Of a stretch of 64,000 nucleotides of DNA, positions 32,946-41,414 are shown piece by piece; position 1 is the stretch's first letter, and the number at the start of each line of letters is the position of its first letter. The stretch is from the NCBI GenBank assembly GCA_017640725.1, contig JAEPQB010000001.1:1674001-1738000 (forward strand), in the 5' to 3' direction. Source of the stretch: Kordiimonadaceae bacterium (GTDB lineage Bacteria > Pseudomonadota > Alphaproteobacteria > Sphingomonadales > Kordiimonadaceae). The position numbers and the translations under genes are program-made. Under the pieces are notes generated by a model. That model did not search any database and was not told the origin of the DNA. It saw only the letters and a list, made by a program, of their open reading frames with translations.

Positions 32946-34445
32946 ATGGCGCAAACCTATGGTCACTTCGTCGACGGTACGTCCGTCGCAGGCACATCCG
33001 ATCGGTTCGGTGACGTATACAACCCCTCCATTGGCGAGGTGGAAAAAACTGTTTCGCTGGCAACGGTGGATGAGGTGAATGCAGCGATCGAATCAGCCGC
33101 AAAGGCCTTCCCAGCATGGTCCGCGACGAACCCGCAGCGCCGCGCGCGCGTGATGTTCAAATTCAAGGAATTGATTGAAGCCAACCGCGATGAGCTGGCA
33201 CGCCTGATTTCTGAAGAGCATGGCAAAGTAATCGCAGACGCCCACGGCGACATCCAGCGCGGGCTGGAGGTGATCGAAGTGGCGTGCGGCATTCCCCACA
33301 TGCAAAAGGGTGAATACACCGACGGCGCCGGTCCAGAGATTGATGTGTATTCCATGCGCCAGCCGCTTGGCGTCTGCGCGGGCATCACGCCGTTCAACTT
33401 CCCGGCGATGATCCCCATGTGGATGTTCGGCATGGCGATCGCAACCGGTAACACCTTTGTTCTGAAGCCATCTGAAAAAGACCCGGCGGTGCCGCTTCGT
33501 CTTGCAGAGTTGTTCATGGAAGCCGGCGCGCCTGAAGGCGTGTTGAACGTGGTGAACGGCGACAAAGTGGCCGTTGACGCTATCCTTGACCATCCTGCGG
33601 TGGAAGCGGTCAGCTTTGTCGGGTCTTCCGACATTGCGCACTATGTCTATTCCCGCGGCACGGCGAACGGCAAACGTGTGCAGGCAATGGGCGGCGCCAA
33701 AAACCATGGTATTATCCTGCCCGACGCAGACATGGACCAGGTGGTGCAAGACCTATTGGGTGCGGCATACGGTTCTGCGGGCGAGCGTTGCATGGCACTT
33801 CCGGTTGCTGTTCCGGTTGGCCAGAGCACCGCAGACACTCTGATTGAAAAGCTGATCCCTGAAATCGAAAAACTGAAAGTGGGCGTGTCCACTGATCCGG
33901 ACGCCCACTATGGCCCGCTGATCTCTGAAGCGCACCGCGCCAAAGTGCAAGAGTATGTGCAGATGGGCGTGGACGAAGGTGCGAAGCTTGTTGTTGATGG
34001 CCGGGACTTCTCGCTTCAGGGCTATGAAAAAGGCTTCTTCATGGGGCCGTGCCTCTTTGACCATGTCACAGAGGACATGAAAACCTACAAAGAAGAAATT
34101 TTTGGTCCTGTGCTGCAGGTTGTGCGCGCTGAAACGTTTGAAGAAGCCGTCGCGCTGCCGACCAAGCACCAATATGGTAACGGTGTTGCCATCTTCACCA
34201 GCAACGGCCGTTTCGCCCGCCAATTTGCGCATAAAGTGCAGGTGGGCATGGTTGGCATCAATGTGCCGATCCCCGTGCCTGTCAGCTACCATTCTTTCGG
34301 CGGCTGGAAGCGCTCAGCGTTTGGTGACGCCAACCAATACGGCATGGAAGGCGTGCGTTTTTACACCAAAGTGAAAACCATCACCCAGCGCTGGCCAGAA
34401 GGGCAAACGGAAGATTCCGCCTTTATCATCCCCACGATGCAATAG
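32946..34445 (+). CDS. mmsA: CoA-acylating methylmalonate/malonate-semialdehyde dehydrogenase
   Basis: A 499-residue aldehyde dehydrogenase; ATG 32946 gives the usual start MAQTYGHFVDG. Catalytic Cys282 is in GSAGERCMALPVAVPVG, a version specific to the CoA-acylating semialdehyde dehydrogenases. GITPFNFPAMIPMWMF and SFVGSSDIAHYVY also match. It converts methylmalonate semialdehyde to propionyl-CoA, or malonate semialdehyde to acetyl-CoA, with NAD. Here it could finish the breakdown of beta-alanine made by the aminotransferase at 62897, as well as valine or inositol. It has its own promoter region with a CCGCGCGGACGA element. Confidence 0.93.
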   Translation: MAQTYGHFVDGTSVAGTSDRFGDVYNPSIGEVEKTVSLATVDEVNAAIESAAKAFPAWSATNPQRRARVMFKFKELIEANRDELARLISEEHGKVIADAHGDIQRGLEVIEVACGIPHMQKGEYTDGAGPEIDVYSMRQPLGVCAGITPFNFPAMIPMWMFGMAIATGNTFVLKPSEKDPAVPLRLAELFMEAGAPEGVLNVVNGDKVAVDAILDHPAVEAVSFVGSSDIAHYVYSRGTANGKRVQAMGGAKNHGIILPDADMDQVVQDLLGAAYGSAGERCMALPVAVPVGQSTADTLIEKLIPEIEKLKVGVSTDPDAHYGPLISEAHRAKVQEYVQMGVDEGAKLVVDGRDFSLQGYEKGFFMGPCLFDHVTEDMKTYKEEIFGPVLQVVRAETFEEAVALPTKHQYGNGVAIFTSNGRFARQFAHKVQVGMVGINVPIPVPVSYHSFGGWKRSAFGDANQYGMEGVRFYTKVKTITQRWPEGQTEDSAFIIPTMQ

Positions 34446-34469
34446 AGAGCGGCCTTACCCTCAAACGCG

Positions 34470-34500
34470 ACCCGTCAGCAGCGCTGCTGGCGGGTTTTTT
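34470..34500 (+). terminator. Rho-independent terminator after mmsA
   Basis: The arms ACCCGTCAGCAG and CTGCTGGCGGGT pair with one mismatch around a CG turn, followed by TTTTTT at 34495-34500. It lies between convergent genes, 24 bases after the mmsA stop, and its T-run runs into the end of the MOSC gene. Confidence 0.85.
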
Positions 34501-35089
34501 ATTTGTCTTCCGACCGCAGCAGGATTTTGGGTGGGTGATAGAGCGTGATTTCAACTTCATCGCCGACCGAGACAGTGCCAGCGACTTCCACCACACCCAC
34601 AATGCCGCGCGTGAGTTTGGCGGCGGTGAGGAAAGACGTCGGGGTCGGCGCCGCGCCATCATTGGTGGTGTAGGTTCCGCTGATAAACTCGCCCATGTCA
34701 CGGCAGGCGGGGTTATATTCCTCGACCACCAACTCCGCGCCGGATGGGAACTTCAAAATTGACCCTTTATAAAGGCGGGAAAACTCCGGTACGCCGCTGA
34801 TGCAAAGGTTGGCGCCCAGTGTGCTGGCTTGCAGTGGGGTGCTCAGGTCCATGGCGTTGCTGATGTCTGCGAGCTCTTCGGTCGACAGGGCGGACCAGTG
34901 GCGCTCGTTGCGGCGCACGACGCCGGGCGGTTGTTTGTCGCCGCTATCCCATGTGTCACGCTCAAAGGATTGGTGACGGTCTCCGACAATGCCATCCAGC
35001 GCAAACTCGATGCTGTCGCGACCATCTTTGTTGAGCACGTCTTCCCGGCCAACCCCAACAAATTCAATTTTGCCAACGAATTTTTTCAT
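34499..35089 (-). CDS. MOSC-domain protein
   Basis: A 196-residue protein; I chose ATG 35089 (MKKFVGKIEFVGVG) over an upstream start at 35149, which would overlap the palindromic operator. The MOSC fold is shown by ALDGIVGDRHQSFE, TLGANLCISGV and the cysteine motif YNPACRDMGEFI. MOSC domains bind molybdenum cofactor or move sulfur. The formate dehydrogenase and mob genes are close by but separated by mmsA. Function here unknown. It is divergent from the MFS gene, sharing the 22-base palindrome. Confidence 0.82.
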   Translation of the reverse strand: MKKFVGKIEFVGVGREDVLNKDGRDSIEFALDGIVGDRHQSFERDTWDSGDKQPPGVVRRNERHWSALSTEELADISNAMDLSTPLQASTLGANLCISGVPEFSRLYKGSILKFPSGAELVVEEYNPACRDMGEFISGTYTTNDGAAPTPTSFLTAAKLTRGIVGVVEVAGTVSVGDEVEITLYHPPKILLRSEDK

Positions 35090-35130
35090 CTGCTTGCTCT
35101 CCCTACAGAAATGCGCGCATTCGGTGTTCA

Positions 35131-35152
35131 AAAATGAATGTACATTCATTTT
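35131..35152. promoter_or_regulatory. 22-base perfect palindrome between MOSC and MFS genes
   Basis: Half-site AAAATGAATGT followed directly by its reverse complement. The length and symmetry fit a TetR-type operator. It starts 42 bases upstream of the MOSC start and ends 14 bases before the MFS start, so a bound repressor could block both. Related palindromes lie at 54270 and 62824. Confidence 0.65.
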
Positions 35153-35165
35153 CAGATAGTCCTAA

Positions 35166-36437
35166 ATGAATTTATTGAGTTTCTTGTTTCATGGGTGGGG
35201 GCACCGCGTGTTTAGAAAAATACTTTTGGCGAAAACACCGCACAGGGTGAGCAGCGAAACGTTCGATACATGGCAATCAATCACGGTTGGCATTTATCTC
35301 GCGATCGTTGGCTACGGTGTGCTTGTGGGCATTCCGGTTATTAGTACAGCTTGGGTCAGCCAAATCGGTTTCACCGAAGTTGAAGTCGGTCGGCTCGCCA
35401 GCGCGGACCTCGGCGGGCTGTCGATCGGGTCGATTTTCGCGGCGTTTCTCGCCCCTCGGTTTAACCGGCGTTGGATTGTGGTGTGTGCGATTGCGCTCAC
35501 TGTCATCGCCAACATTCTGTGTATGTATACGCAGACTTATGACAGCGTGCTTTTTCTTCGGCTGTTGGCCGGGTTCGGCAGTGGGATTTACACCGCCGTA
35601 TCGATCGCGACGATTGGCGCGAGCTCTAAGCCCGCGCGCAATATGAATATCATGTTGTTTGTTTTTGCCTTTTCGCAGGCGTTTGAGCTGCAAGTGCTGC
35701 CCATGTTCAGCATGAATGGCATTTACGGTGTGTTTGTGGTGGCAAACCTGATCGGTATTTTGATGCTGAAGTGGTTGCCCGAGTATCCGCCTGAAGAGCG
35801 CGAAACCGCTGTTGAAGAAGGCGTGGACGACTATCACGAATCGGTTGAGGCTGTGCGCGCCCGCAAAATCGCGCCCTGGCTGTGCTTGGCCGCAATCGCC
35901 TTCACTTATGTCAACATCGGCGCTTATTGGACCTATATCGAGCTTGCCGGTATCGAATCGCCAACCGCCGACAATGAGTGGGTGGGCTCCGTGTTGGTGT
36001 GGGCGTCGTTCCTCAGTATCGTTGGCTGTTTGGTGGCGACCGTCATTAGTGACCGGTTTGGTCTCGCAAGGCCGATGATCGTGACGCTCGTCATTCATGC
36101 GCTCGTGGTCGGCATGTTGGCGTCTGGCATCAACAATACCAACATCGTCATCAGCCTCTTTAGCTTCAATTTCCTGTGGATTTTTATTGACGTTTACCAA
36201 ACTGCGACCATCGCCAATGTGGACAAATCCGGGCGCTTTACGAGCCTCATTCCGGCGTCGCAGGGTTTTGGTCAGATTGTTGGTCCCAATATCGCGGCGT
36301 CCTTCCTTGCAGTTGGGGGTGGCTACGGCGATGTATTCATCATGTGCGCGGGCGCATCCATGATGGCATTCCTGGTGTATAGTTACATGTATGTCCGCCT
36401 GAAGCGCGCTATTCCGGTGCTGGCGGACGCATCATGA
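35166..36437 (+). CDS. Major facilitator superfamily transporter
   Basis: A 423-residue protein with about 12 membrane helices and an N-terminal cytoplasmic segment of roughly 35 residues. ASADLGGLSIGSIFAAFLAPRFNRRW resembles the MFS loop 2-3 region. Charged residues between helices 6 and 7 (PEYPPEERETAVEEGVDDYHE) form the central loop. Substrate unknown. The ATG is only 14 bases after a palindromic operator, with a poor ribosome site. It begins a run with the ABC-type membrane protein and the SnoaL-AraC regulator. Confidence 0.85.
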   Translation: MNLLSFLFHGWGHRVFRKILLAKTPHRVSSETFDTWQSITVGIYLAIVGYGVLVGIPVISTAWVSQIGFTEVEVGRLASADLGGLSIGSIFAAFLAPRFNRRWIVVCAIALTVIANILCMYTQTYDSVLFLRLLAGFGSGIYTAVSIATIGASSKPARNMNIMLFVFAFSQAFELQVLPMFSMNGIYGVFVVANLIGILMLKWLPEYPPEERETAVEEGVDDYHESVEAVRARKIAPWLCLAAIAFTYVNIGAYWTYIELAGIESPTADNEWVGSVLVWASFLSIVGCLVATVISDRFGLARPMIVTLVIHALVVGMLASGINNTNIVISLFSFNFLWIFIDVYQTATIANVDKSGRFTSLIPASQGFGQIVGPNIAASFLAVGGGYGDVFIMCAGASMMAFLVYSYMYVRLKRAIPVLADAS

Positions 36438-36459
36438 GGACGATCAAGAAGTAGGCAAA

Positions 36460-37332
36460 ATGTCTGACACAAGCGAAAGCGAAACCCTGTTTGCAACGGT
36501 GAAGCCTTATCGACTTCGGCTTGCTTTCACATACGGGGTTACGCTCTTGGAGAATGTGTTTGAGGTCTTGTATCCCTTCACACTCGGTATCGCCATCAAT
36601 GGCCTTATTGAGGGCGAGGGCTGGCAGGCCGTCATGCCGTTTGCTGCGATTTGGTTTGCCCACATTGTCACGGCAACGTTTCGCCAAATGTATGACACAC
36701 GGCTCTTTGCGCGCATTTATGCTCACGTGGCGAGCAATTTCATTGTGCGTCAGCGTCGTGGTGGCACGTCCACCAGCGAAGTGGCGGCCCGGTCCGCAAT
36801 GGCGCGCGAGGCGATTGATTTTTTTGAGTGGGAGATCCCCGCCTCTGTCACGGCCATCATCGGCCTGTTCGGTGGCATCATCATGCTGTTTTTTTATGAC
36901 ACGCTCTCGGGTGCCGCCATGGCCGTCGTGATGGTGCCGATCTTCCTGTTGTATTTTCTGTATGGGCGCAAATCATTGCAGCTCACGGAAAAACTCAACA
37001 ACCGGCAGGAGCGAGAGGTTCTGGCGATTGAAGATGCGGGGCGCAAGCGTGTTTCCATGCACTTCAAAGCGCTCGCCAAATGGCGGGTGTTCCTTTCAGA
37101 CGCGCAGGCCAAAACCTGGGGCCTGGCGGACGTGTTTCTGTTTGCGGCCATCATGTTCATTCTGTTTCGCCTGACCTCTGACCCGGGTGTCAGGGCAGGG
37201 GATGTGTTTGCGGGGCTTGCCTATGCGCTCAATGTCTCAACCGCGCTTGATGAAGCACCCATCGTGGTGGAACAGTTCTCGCGGCTGGTAGACATTCGAA
37301 GACGCGTGGACCAAGGTGGATCTGAAGAATAG
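36460..37332 (+). CDS. Lone ABC-exporter-type six-helix membrane domain without ATPase
   Basis: A 290-residue protein with about six helices arranged like an ABC exporter membrane domain (YRLRLAFTYGVTLLENVFEVLYPFTLG..., later YGRKSLQLTEKLNNRQERE). No Walker A, ABC signature or Walker B is present, and the stop falls where a nucleotide-binding domain would begin. The flanking genes encode no ATPase. Such stand-alone membrane domains exist, but their role is unclear; this one may work with the MFS protein 22 bases upstream. Confidence 0.78.
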   Translation: MSDTSESETLFATVKPYRLRLAFTYGVTLLENVFEVLYPFTLGIAINGLIEGEGWQAVMPFAAIWFAHIVTATFRQMYDTRLFARIYAHVASNFIVRQRRGGTSTSEVAARSAMAREAIDFFEWEIPASVTAIIGLFGGIIMLFFYDTLSGAAMAVVMVPIFLLYFLYGRKSLQLTEKLNNRQEREVLAIEDAGRKRVSMHFKALAKWRVFLSDAQAKTWGLADVFLFAAIMFILFRLTSDPGVRAGDVFAGLAYALNVSTALDEAPIVVEQFSRLVDIRRRVDQGGSEE

Positions 37333-37353
37333 GGAACTGGGGGAAGCAGCCAA

Positions 37354-38139
37354 GTGCCGGGCAAAAGCATTGAGGAAATAGTTGGCAAGTATCTGGATAA
37401 CTGGAAAGCCAGTGATATTGGTGGCCTGAAGTCTATGTATGCGCCTGATGTGAAGTATCACGACCTCACCTCAGGCGCGATTATCGGCTTTGATGATATC
37501 GAACCGTTTCTGAGCAACACGTTCGACATGGAGCCTGACTCTGATTTCATCTTCAACAATATCGTTTACCCTAACGACGAATCTGCTTTCATTCACTGGA
37601 CGCAGAATCTGAGCGTGCCGGGCCGACGGCGTAATGTGGATGTGGCGGGTGTGGAGCTGATTGTGGTGCGTGACTGCAAGATCGTCAGCATCCATGAGTT
37701 TTACGACTACCGCCTGCCTGAGCAGAAGCCTGAAGAAGAAGACAAATCAACTGTGCAGGCTGAACAGCTGCGTAAGCTGGGGCTGGATGAAGACCGCATG
37801 CTCGAGATCAAGGAAAACGTGCAGCGTTTTTTTGAGGTCGGGGAGCCGTACCTCGACCCTGACATCAATTTGGTGGGTGTCGCCGAGCAATTGCATGTCA
37901 CGCGCAATCAGCTGTCGTTCGTTATTAACAATATGCTGTCTTGCAGCTTCTATGACCTGGTGAACCAGCACCGCATTTCCTATGTGCAGGATGTGATCAA
38001 ATCCGCGGACAGCAAGTTTTCCGTGGTGACTGTGGCCCTGGAGGCCGGGTTCAATTCCATTTCGGGCTTTTATAGTGCCTTTAAGAAGGCAACAGGCATG
38101 ACACCCACGGCCTACAGCAAACTGCACGCGAAAAACTGA
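37354..38139 (+). CDS. SnoaL-like domain fused to an AraC-type DNA-binding domain
   Basis: A 261-residue protein with GTG start after a GGGGGA ribosome site. Residues 1-125 resemble SnoaL/NTF2-like proteins (VGKYLDNWKASDIGGLKSMYAPDVKYHDLTSG). Residues about 155-258 are an AraC HTH pair (LVGVAEQLHVTRNQLSFVIN, then SVVTVALEAGFNSISGFYSAFKKATGMTPTAYSK). I infer that the SnoaL part binds a small ligand and the AraC part regulates the neighbouring transport genes or the FAD-enzyme operon that follows. It sits 21 bases after the ABC-type gene, in the same operon. Confidence 0.85.
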   Translation: MPGKSIEEIVGKYLDNWKASDIGGLKSMYAPDVKYHDLTSGAIIGFDDIEPFLSNTFDMEPDSDFIFNNIVYPNDESAFIHWTQNLSVPGRRRNVDVAGVELIVVRDCKIVSIHEFYDYRLPEQKPEEEDKSTVQAEQLRKLGLDEDRMLEIKENVQRFFEVGEPYLDPDINLVGVAEQLHVTRNQLSFVINNMLSCSFYDLVNQHRISYVQDVIKSADSKFSVVTVALEAGFNSISGFYSAFKKATGMTPTAYSKLHAKN

Positions 38140-38167
38140 CCACCTTGCAGACTGATTCCGTTCGGGT

Positions 38168-38179
38168 CCGCGCGGACGC
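38168..38179 (+). promoter_or_regulatory. CCGCGCGGACGC element upstream of the PYROXD2-like operon
   Basis: This lies inside the perfect palindrome GTCCGCGCGGAC (38166-38177), preceded by CGG, 62 bases upstream of the start at 38242. The 16-base context CGGGTCCGCGCGGACG is identical to that upstream of mmsA. Confidence 0.5.
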
Positions 38180-38241
38180 AAAAAACTTTTCGCGTGCGTA
38201 AGGTGGCATTATGCAAAAACCCTCAAAAACAAAAGGCAGTC

Positions 38242-39783
38242 ATGTCTAATTACGACGCCATTATTGTCGGCGCAGGGCACAACGGCCTTGTGTGCGCCAC
38301 GCTGCTTGCGAAAGCTGGCAAGCGTGTTCTGGTCCTGGAGGCAAACGCCAGCGAAGGCGGCCTTGGGGCATCCCGCGAATTTCATGAAGGCTTCCAAGTG
38401 CCAATGGCGCATGGGGCAGCCTCCTTCTCGTCCACCGTCCTGAAAGACCTGAACCTCGCAGGTGAAGGCCTGAGTTTTTCTGATGCGCTGCCAACGGTTG
38501 GCCTCAGCGAAGATGGCAATCATGTCTCTGTGGTTGGTGACAGTGTCACAGGCGCGCTCGAGGCAGATGCTGCCGCGTATCCTGCATACCGCGCCAAACT
38601 GAAGCGTTACGCCAAAGTGCTGAAGTCGATCTGGGAATCGACCCTGCCGCGCCTCGGTGCTGGTGGCCTCGCGGAAAGCCTGGTGTATGCGAAGGGTGCG
38701 CTGAATGTTCGCATGTTGGGCCGCGATGACATGGGCGAATTTGTTCGGGTCCTGACCCTGCCAATGCGCGACTTGATTGACGAGGTTTTTGAAGACCCCA
38801 AACTCCAGGGTCTATTGAGCTGGGACGGCGTTATCGGCAACAAAATGGCGCCGCGCTCACCGAACAATGCAGTGCTGCCGCTTCTGCTGCGCATGAACGG
38901 CTTGCATGACGGCGATCACTGCGTGCCCAACGGTGGCATGAACGCGCTGAATGAAGCCCTGCTTTCGGCAGCGAAAAAAGCAGGCGTGACCATTCGATTT
39001 GATGCGCCGGTTGCCAAATTCATCATTGAAGGTGACGAAAATGGCCAGCGTGCTACCGGCGTTGAGCTCGCGTCCGGCGAAGCGCTTGAGGCATCAACAA
39101 TTGTGTCTTCAGCAGACCCGAAAACCACCTTTATGAAGCTTGTGGGTACACGGCATTTGGACATTCAGTTCACCAACCGCATCAACCGGTTGCGTGCAGA
39201 TGGTATGGTCGCCAAATATCATGCGGCCCTCTCGGAACTGCCGAAAATCAACGGCCTTGATGATCTGGGCGGACGCCTGCTGATTGCGCCAACGTTTGAC
39301 GCGATCGAGTTCGCGTATGACGACGCCAAATACGGCGAAGCGTCAGAGCATCCGGTGATGGAGATCACCTTCCCAAGCCTGCAGGACCCGTCGCTCGCGC
39401 CGGATGGCAAGCATGTGATGTCGGTGAATGTGATGTATGCGCCCTACAAGGAAAAGTCCGGCTGGTCAGACGCGGCACGGTCCGCGTTCCTTGGCCGGGT
39501 AGTGGAAACGCTGGAGAAATACATTCCTGGCATTTCAAGCCTTGTGATTGCGCAGGAACTTCTAACGCCCGCCGACCTGGAGGCAGAATATCATGCTTAC
39601 GGCGGTCATTGGCATCACGGCGAACTGTCGCTTGAGCAGGCCCTGATGATGCGCCCGACCTATTATGCGGCGCAATATAATACGCCGATCCCCGGTGTTT
39701 ATTTGTGCGGTGCAGGTGCCCACCCAGGCGGTGGCATGACAGGTCTTCCCGGTCGCAACGCAGCGCGGGAGATTCTGAAATGA
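38242..39783 (+). CDS. PYROXD2-like FAD-dependent oxidoreductase (first of pair)
   Basis: A 513-residue flavoprotein of the phytoene-desaturase/PYROXD2 family. FAD site: YDAIIVGAGHNGLVCATLLAKAG with LVLEANASEGGLG. The C-terminal FAD segment is GVYLCGAGAHPGGGMTGLPGRNAAREIL. ATG 38242 follows AAAGGCAG. The reaction is unknown; family members oxidise C-C or C-N bonds. The last four bases overlap the next gene, a second enzyme of the same family, so the two may form a heterodimer or catalyse successive steps. Confidence 0.85.
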   Translation: MSNYDAIIVGAGHNGLVCATLLAKAGKRVLVLEANASEGGLGASREFHEGFQVPMAHGAASFSSTVLKDLNLAGEGLSFSDALPTVGLSEDGNHVSVVGDSVTGALEADAAAYPAYRAKLKRYAKVLKSIWESTLPRLGAGGLAESLVYAKGALNVRMLGRDDMGEFVRVLTLPMRDLIDEVFEDPKLQGLLSWDGVIGNKMAPRSPNNAVLPLLLRMNGLHDGDHCVPNGGMNALNEALLSAAKKAGVTIRFDAPVAKFIIEGDENGQRATGVELASGEALEASTIVSSADPKTTFMKLVGTRHLDIQFTNRINRLRADGMVAKYHAALSELPKINGLDDLGGRLLIAPTFDAIEFAYDDAKYGEASEHPVMEITFPSLQDPSLAPDGKHVMSVNVMYAPYKEKSGWSDAARSAFLGRVVETLEKYIPGISSLVIAQELLTPADLEAEYHAYGGHWHHGELSLEQALMMRPTYYAAQYNTPIPGVYLCGAGAHPGGGMTGLPGRNAAREILK

Positions 39784-41414
39784 AAACATATGATGCAGTC
39801 ATAATTGGTGCCGGGCACAATGGTCTTACGAACGCAGCCTATCTCGCGAAAGCGGGCCTGGACGTGGTTATTGTCGAAAAGAACGACTATATCGGCGGTG
39901 CCGCTGTCTCGCGCCAGCTAGAAAACGGCTATTGGTATTCAAGCTGTTCGTATGTGTGCAGCATGATGCGCCAGGTCATTCACCGCGACTTGAACCTGAC
40001 CAAGCACGGTTTGATGCTGGTGCCGTACCTGGGCACTGCGGCCTTCGGTGAAAATGGCCAGACGCTGATGGCTTACACGGCAGAAGGCCCCGCCTACAAT
40101 GAGTTGAAGCGTTTTTCCGCGCACGATGCGGACGCCATGTATCGCTTGCTGGCGGACCTGGATCGCTATTCCACCCTAATCCGGAAAACGCTCCTGAGAA
40201 CACCGCCAGACCCCGGCTCGTTCAAGCCACGCGATATCAAAGAACTGATGTTCCTCGCCAAAACCTTCTGGGAAATGGGCGAAGCTGAGATTTACGAATA
40301 CATCCGTTTTTTCACCATGAGTGCGGCCGAGTTTCTTGATGATTATTTCGAAAATGATTTCATCAAAGCCACCATGGCAACGCCAGGCATTATCGGGACT
40401 GCGCTGGGTGTTGATAGCCCCGGCTCCGCCTACATCCTACTGCACCATGTGATGGGCGACGTGGATGGCACCATCGGCGCCTGGGGCCTGGCCCGTGGCG
40501 GCATGGGTGCAATTTCGAATGCGCTTGCTGGTGCCTTGCAGGAGCATGGCGGTGAAATCCGCACCAATGCCGGCGTGGATCAGGTGCTGGTCAAGAACGG
40601 TAAAGCCGCTGGCGTTGTGCTGGAAAACGGTGATGAAATTCACGCCAAGCTTGTTGTGTCCAATCTGGATGCCAAGCGCACCTTTACCAAAATCGTTGAC
40701 CGCGATGATTTGCCGCCGGGTATTTTTGAGCGCGCCAAGAATTTCAAAATTCGCGGCTCGTCCGGCAAGGTGAATATTGCGCTGGATGGCCTGCCCAAAT
40801 TTAACGGCGTGCCAGACAACCGCTACATCAACCGCGGTGGTCAGGCCTTCATCGGCTCGATGGAAAAACTGGAGCGCGCGTACGATGACTGGAAGCGCGG
40901 CAAATGGTCGTCTGATCCGTTTATCGAATCTGTCATCCCGTCCGCATGGGACCCGACCGTTGCGCCTCCGGGCAAGCATTGGATGTCCAACTTCATCCAA
41001 TACTGCCCGCCACAATTGGCGGACGGGCCGTGGACCCCGGAAAAACGCGACGCGTTCGGCCAAACCGTGATCGATAAGATCGAGCGTCATTCACCCGGCT
41101 TCAAAGATTTGATTGTGCATATGGAAGTACGCACACCCTATGAGATCGAGAATGAAGTTGGCCTGACCGAGGGCAACATCTTCCAGGGTGAGCTCACGAT
41201 CGACCAGTTACTGTTTAACCGTCCGTTCCCGGGCTATGCCCAGTACCGGATGCCGGTGAAGAATATGTATATGTGCGGGTCGTCAACGCACCCGGGCGGC
41301 GGCGTGTCGTCTGCATGCGGCGCCAACGCAGCGCGCGAAATTTTGATGGACCTGAAGAAACCAAATACCGTTCCAGAGGACGATTGCCATGACACTCAAT
41401 ACAACATCTTCTGA
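39780..41414 (+). CDS. PYROXD2-like FAD-dependent oxidoreductase (second of pair)
   Basis: A 544-residue paralogue starting at an ATGA overlap with the first. FAD motif: YDAVIIGAGHNGLTNAAYLAKAG; C-terminal motif: NMYMCGSSTHPGGGVSSACGANAAREIL. It differs from the first copy in the middle, where substrate would bind (for example SSCSYVCSMMRQVIHRDLNL). It overlaps the next gene by 26 bases. The operon order (two FAD enzymes, folate-type transferase, cupin) suggests oxidation followed by removal of a C1 unit. Confidence 0.85.
   Translation: MKTYDAVIIGAGHNGLTNAAYLAKAGLDVVIVEKNDYIGGAAVSRQLENGYWYSSCSYVCSMMRQVIHRDLNLTKHGLMLVPYLGTAAFGENGQTLMAYTAEGPAYNELKRFSAHDADAMYRLLADLDRYSTLIRKTLLRTPPDPGSFKPRDIKELMFLAKTFWEMGEAEIYEYIRFFTMSAAEFLDDYFENDFIKATMATPGIIGTALGVDSPGSAYILLHHVMGDVDGTIGAWGLARGGMGAISNALAGALQEHGGEIRTNAGVDQVLVKNGKAAGVVLENGDEIHAKLVVSNLDAKRTFTKIVDRDDLPPGIFERAKNFKIRGSSGKVNIALDGLPKFNGVPDNRYINRGGQAFIGSMEKLERAYDDWKRGKWSSDPFIESVIPSAWDPTVAPPGKHWMSNFIQYCPPQLADGPWTPEKRDAFGQTVIDKIERHSPGFKDLIVHMEVRTPYEIENEVGLTEGNIFQGELTIDQLLFNRPFPGYAQYRMPVKNMYMCGSSTHPGGGVSSACGANAAREILMDLKKPNTVPEDDCHDTQYNIF

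Noticed and set aside
35277-36200. Open frame of 307 codons antisense to the MFS gene
   Set aside because: The product is polar and His/Arg-rich, as expected from reading a membrane-protein gene backwards.
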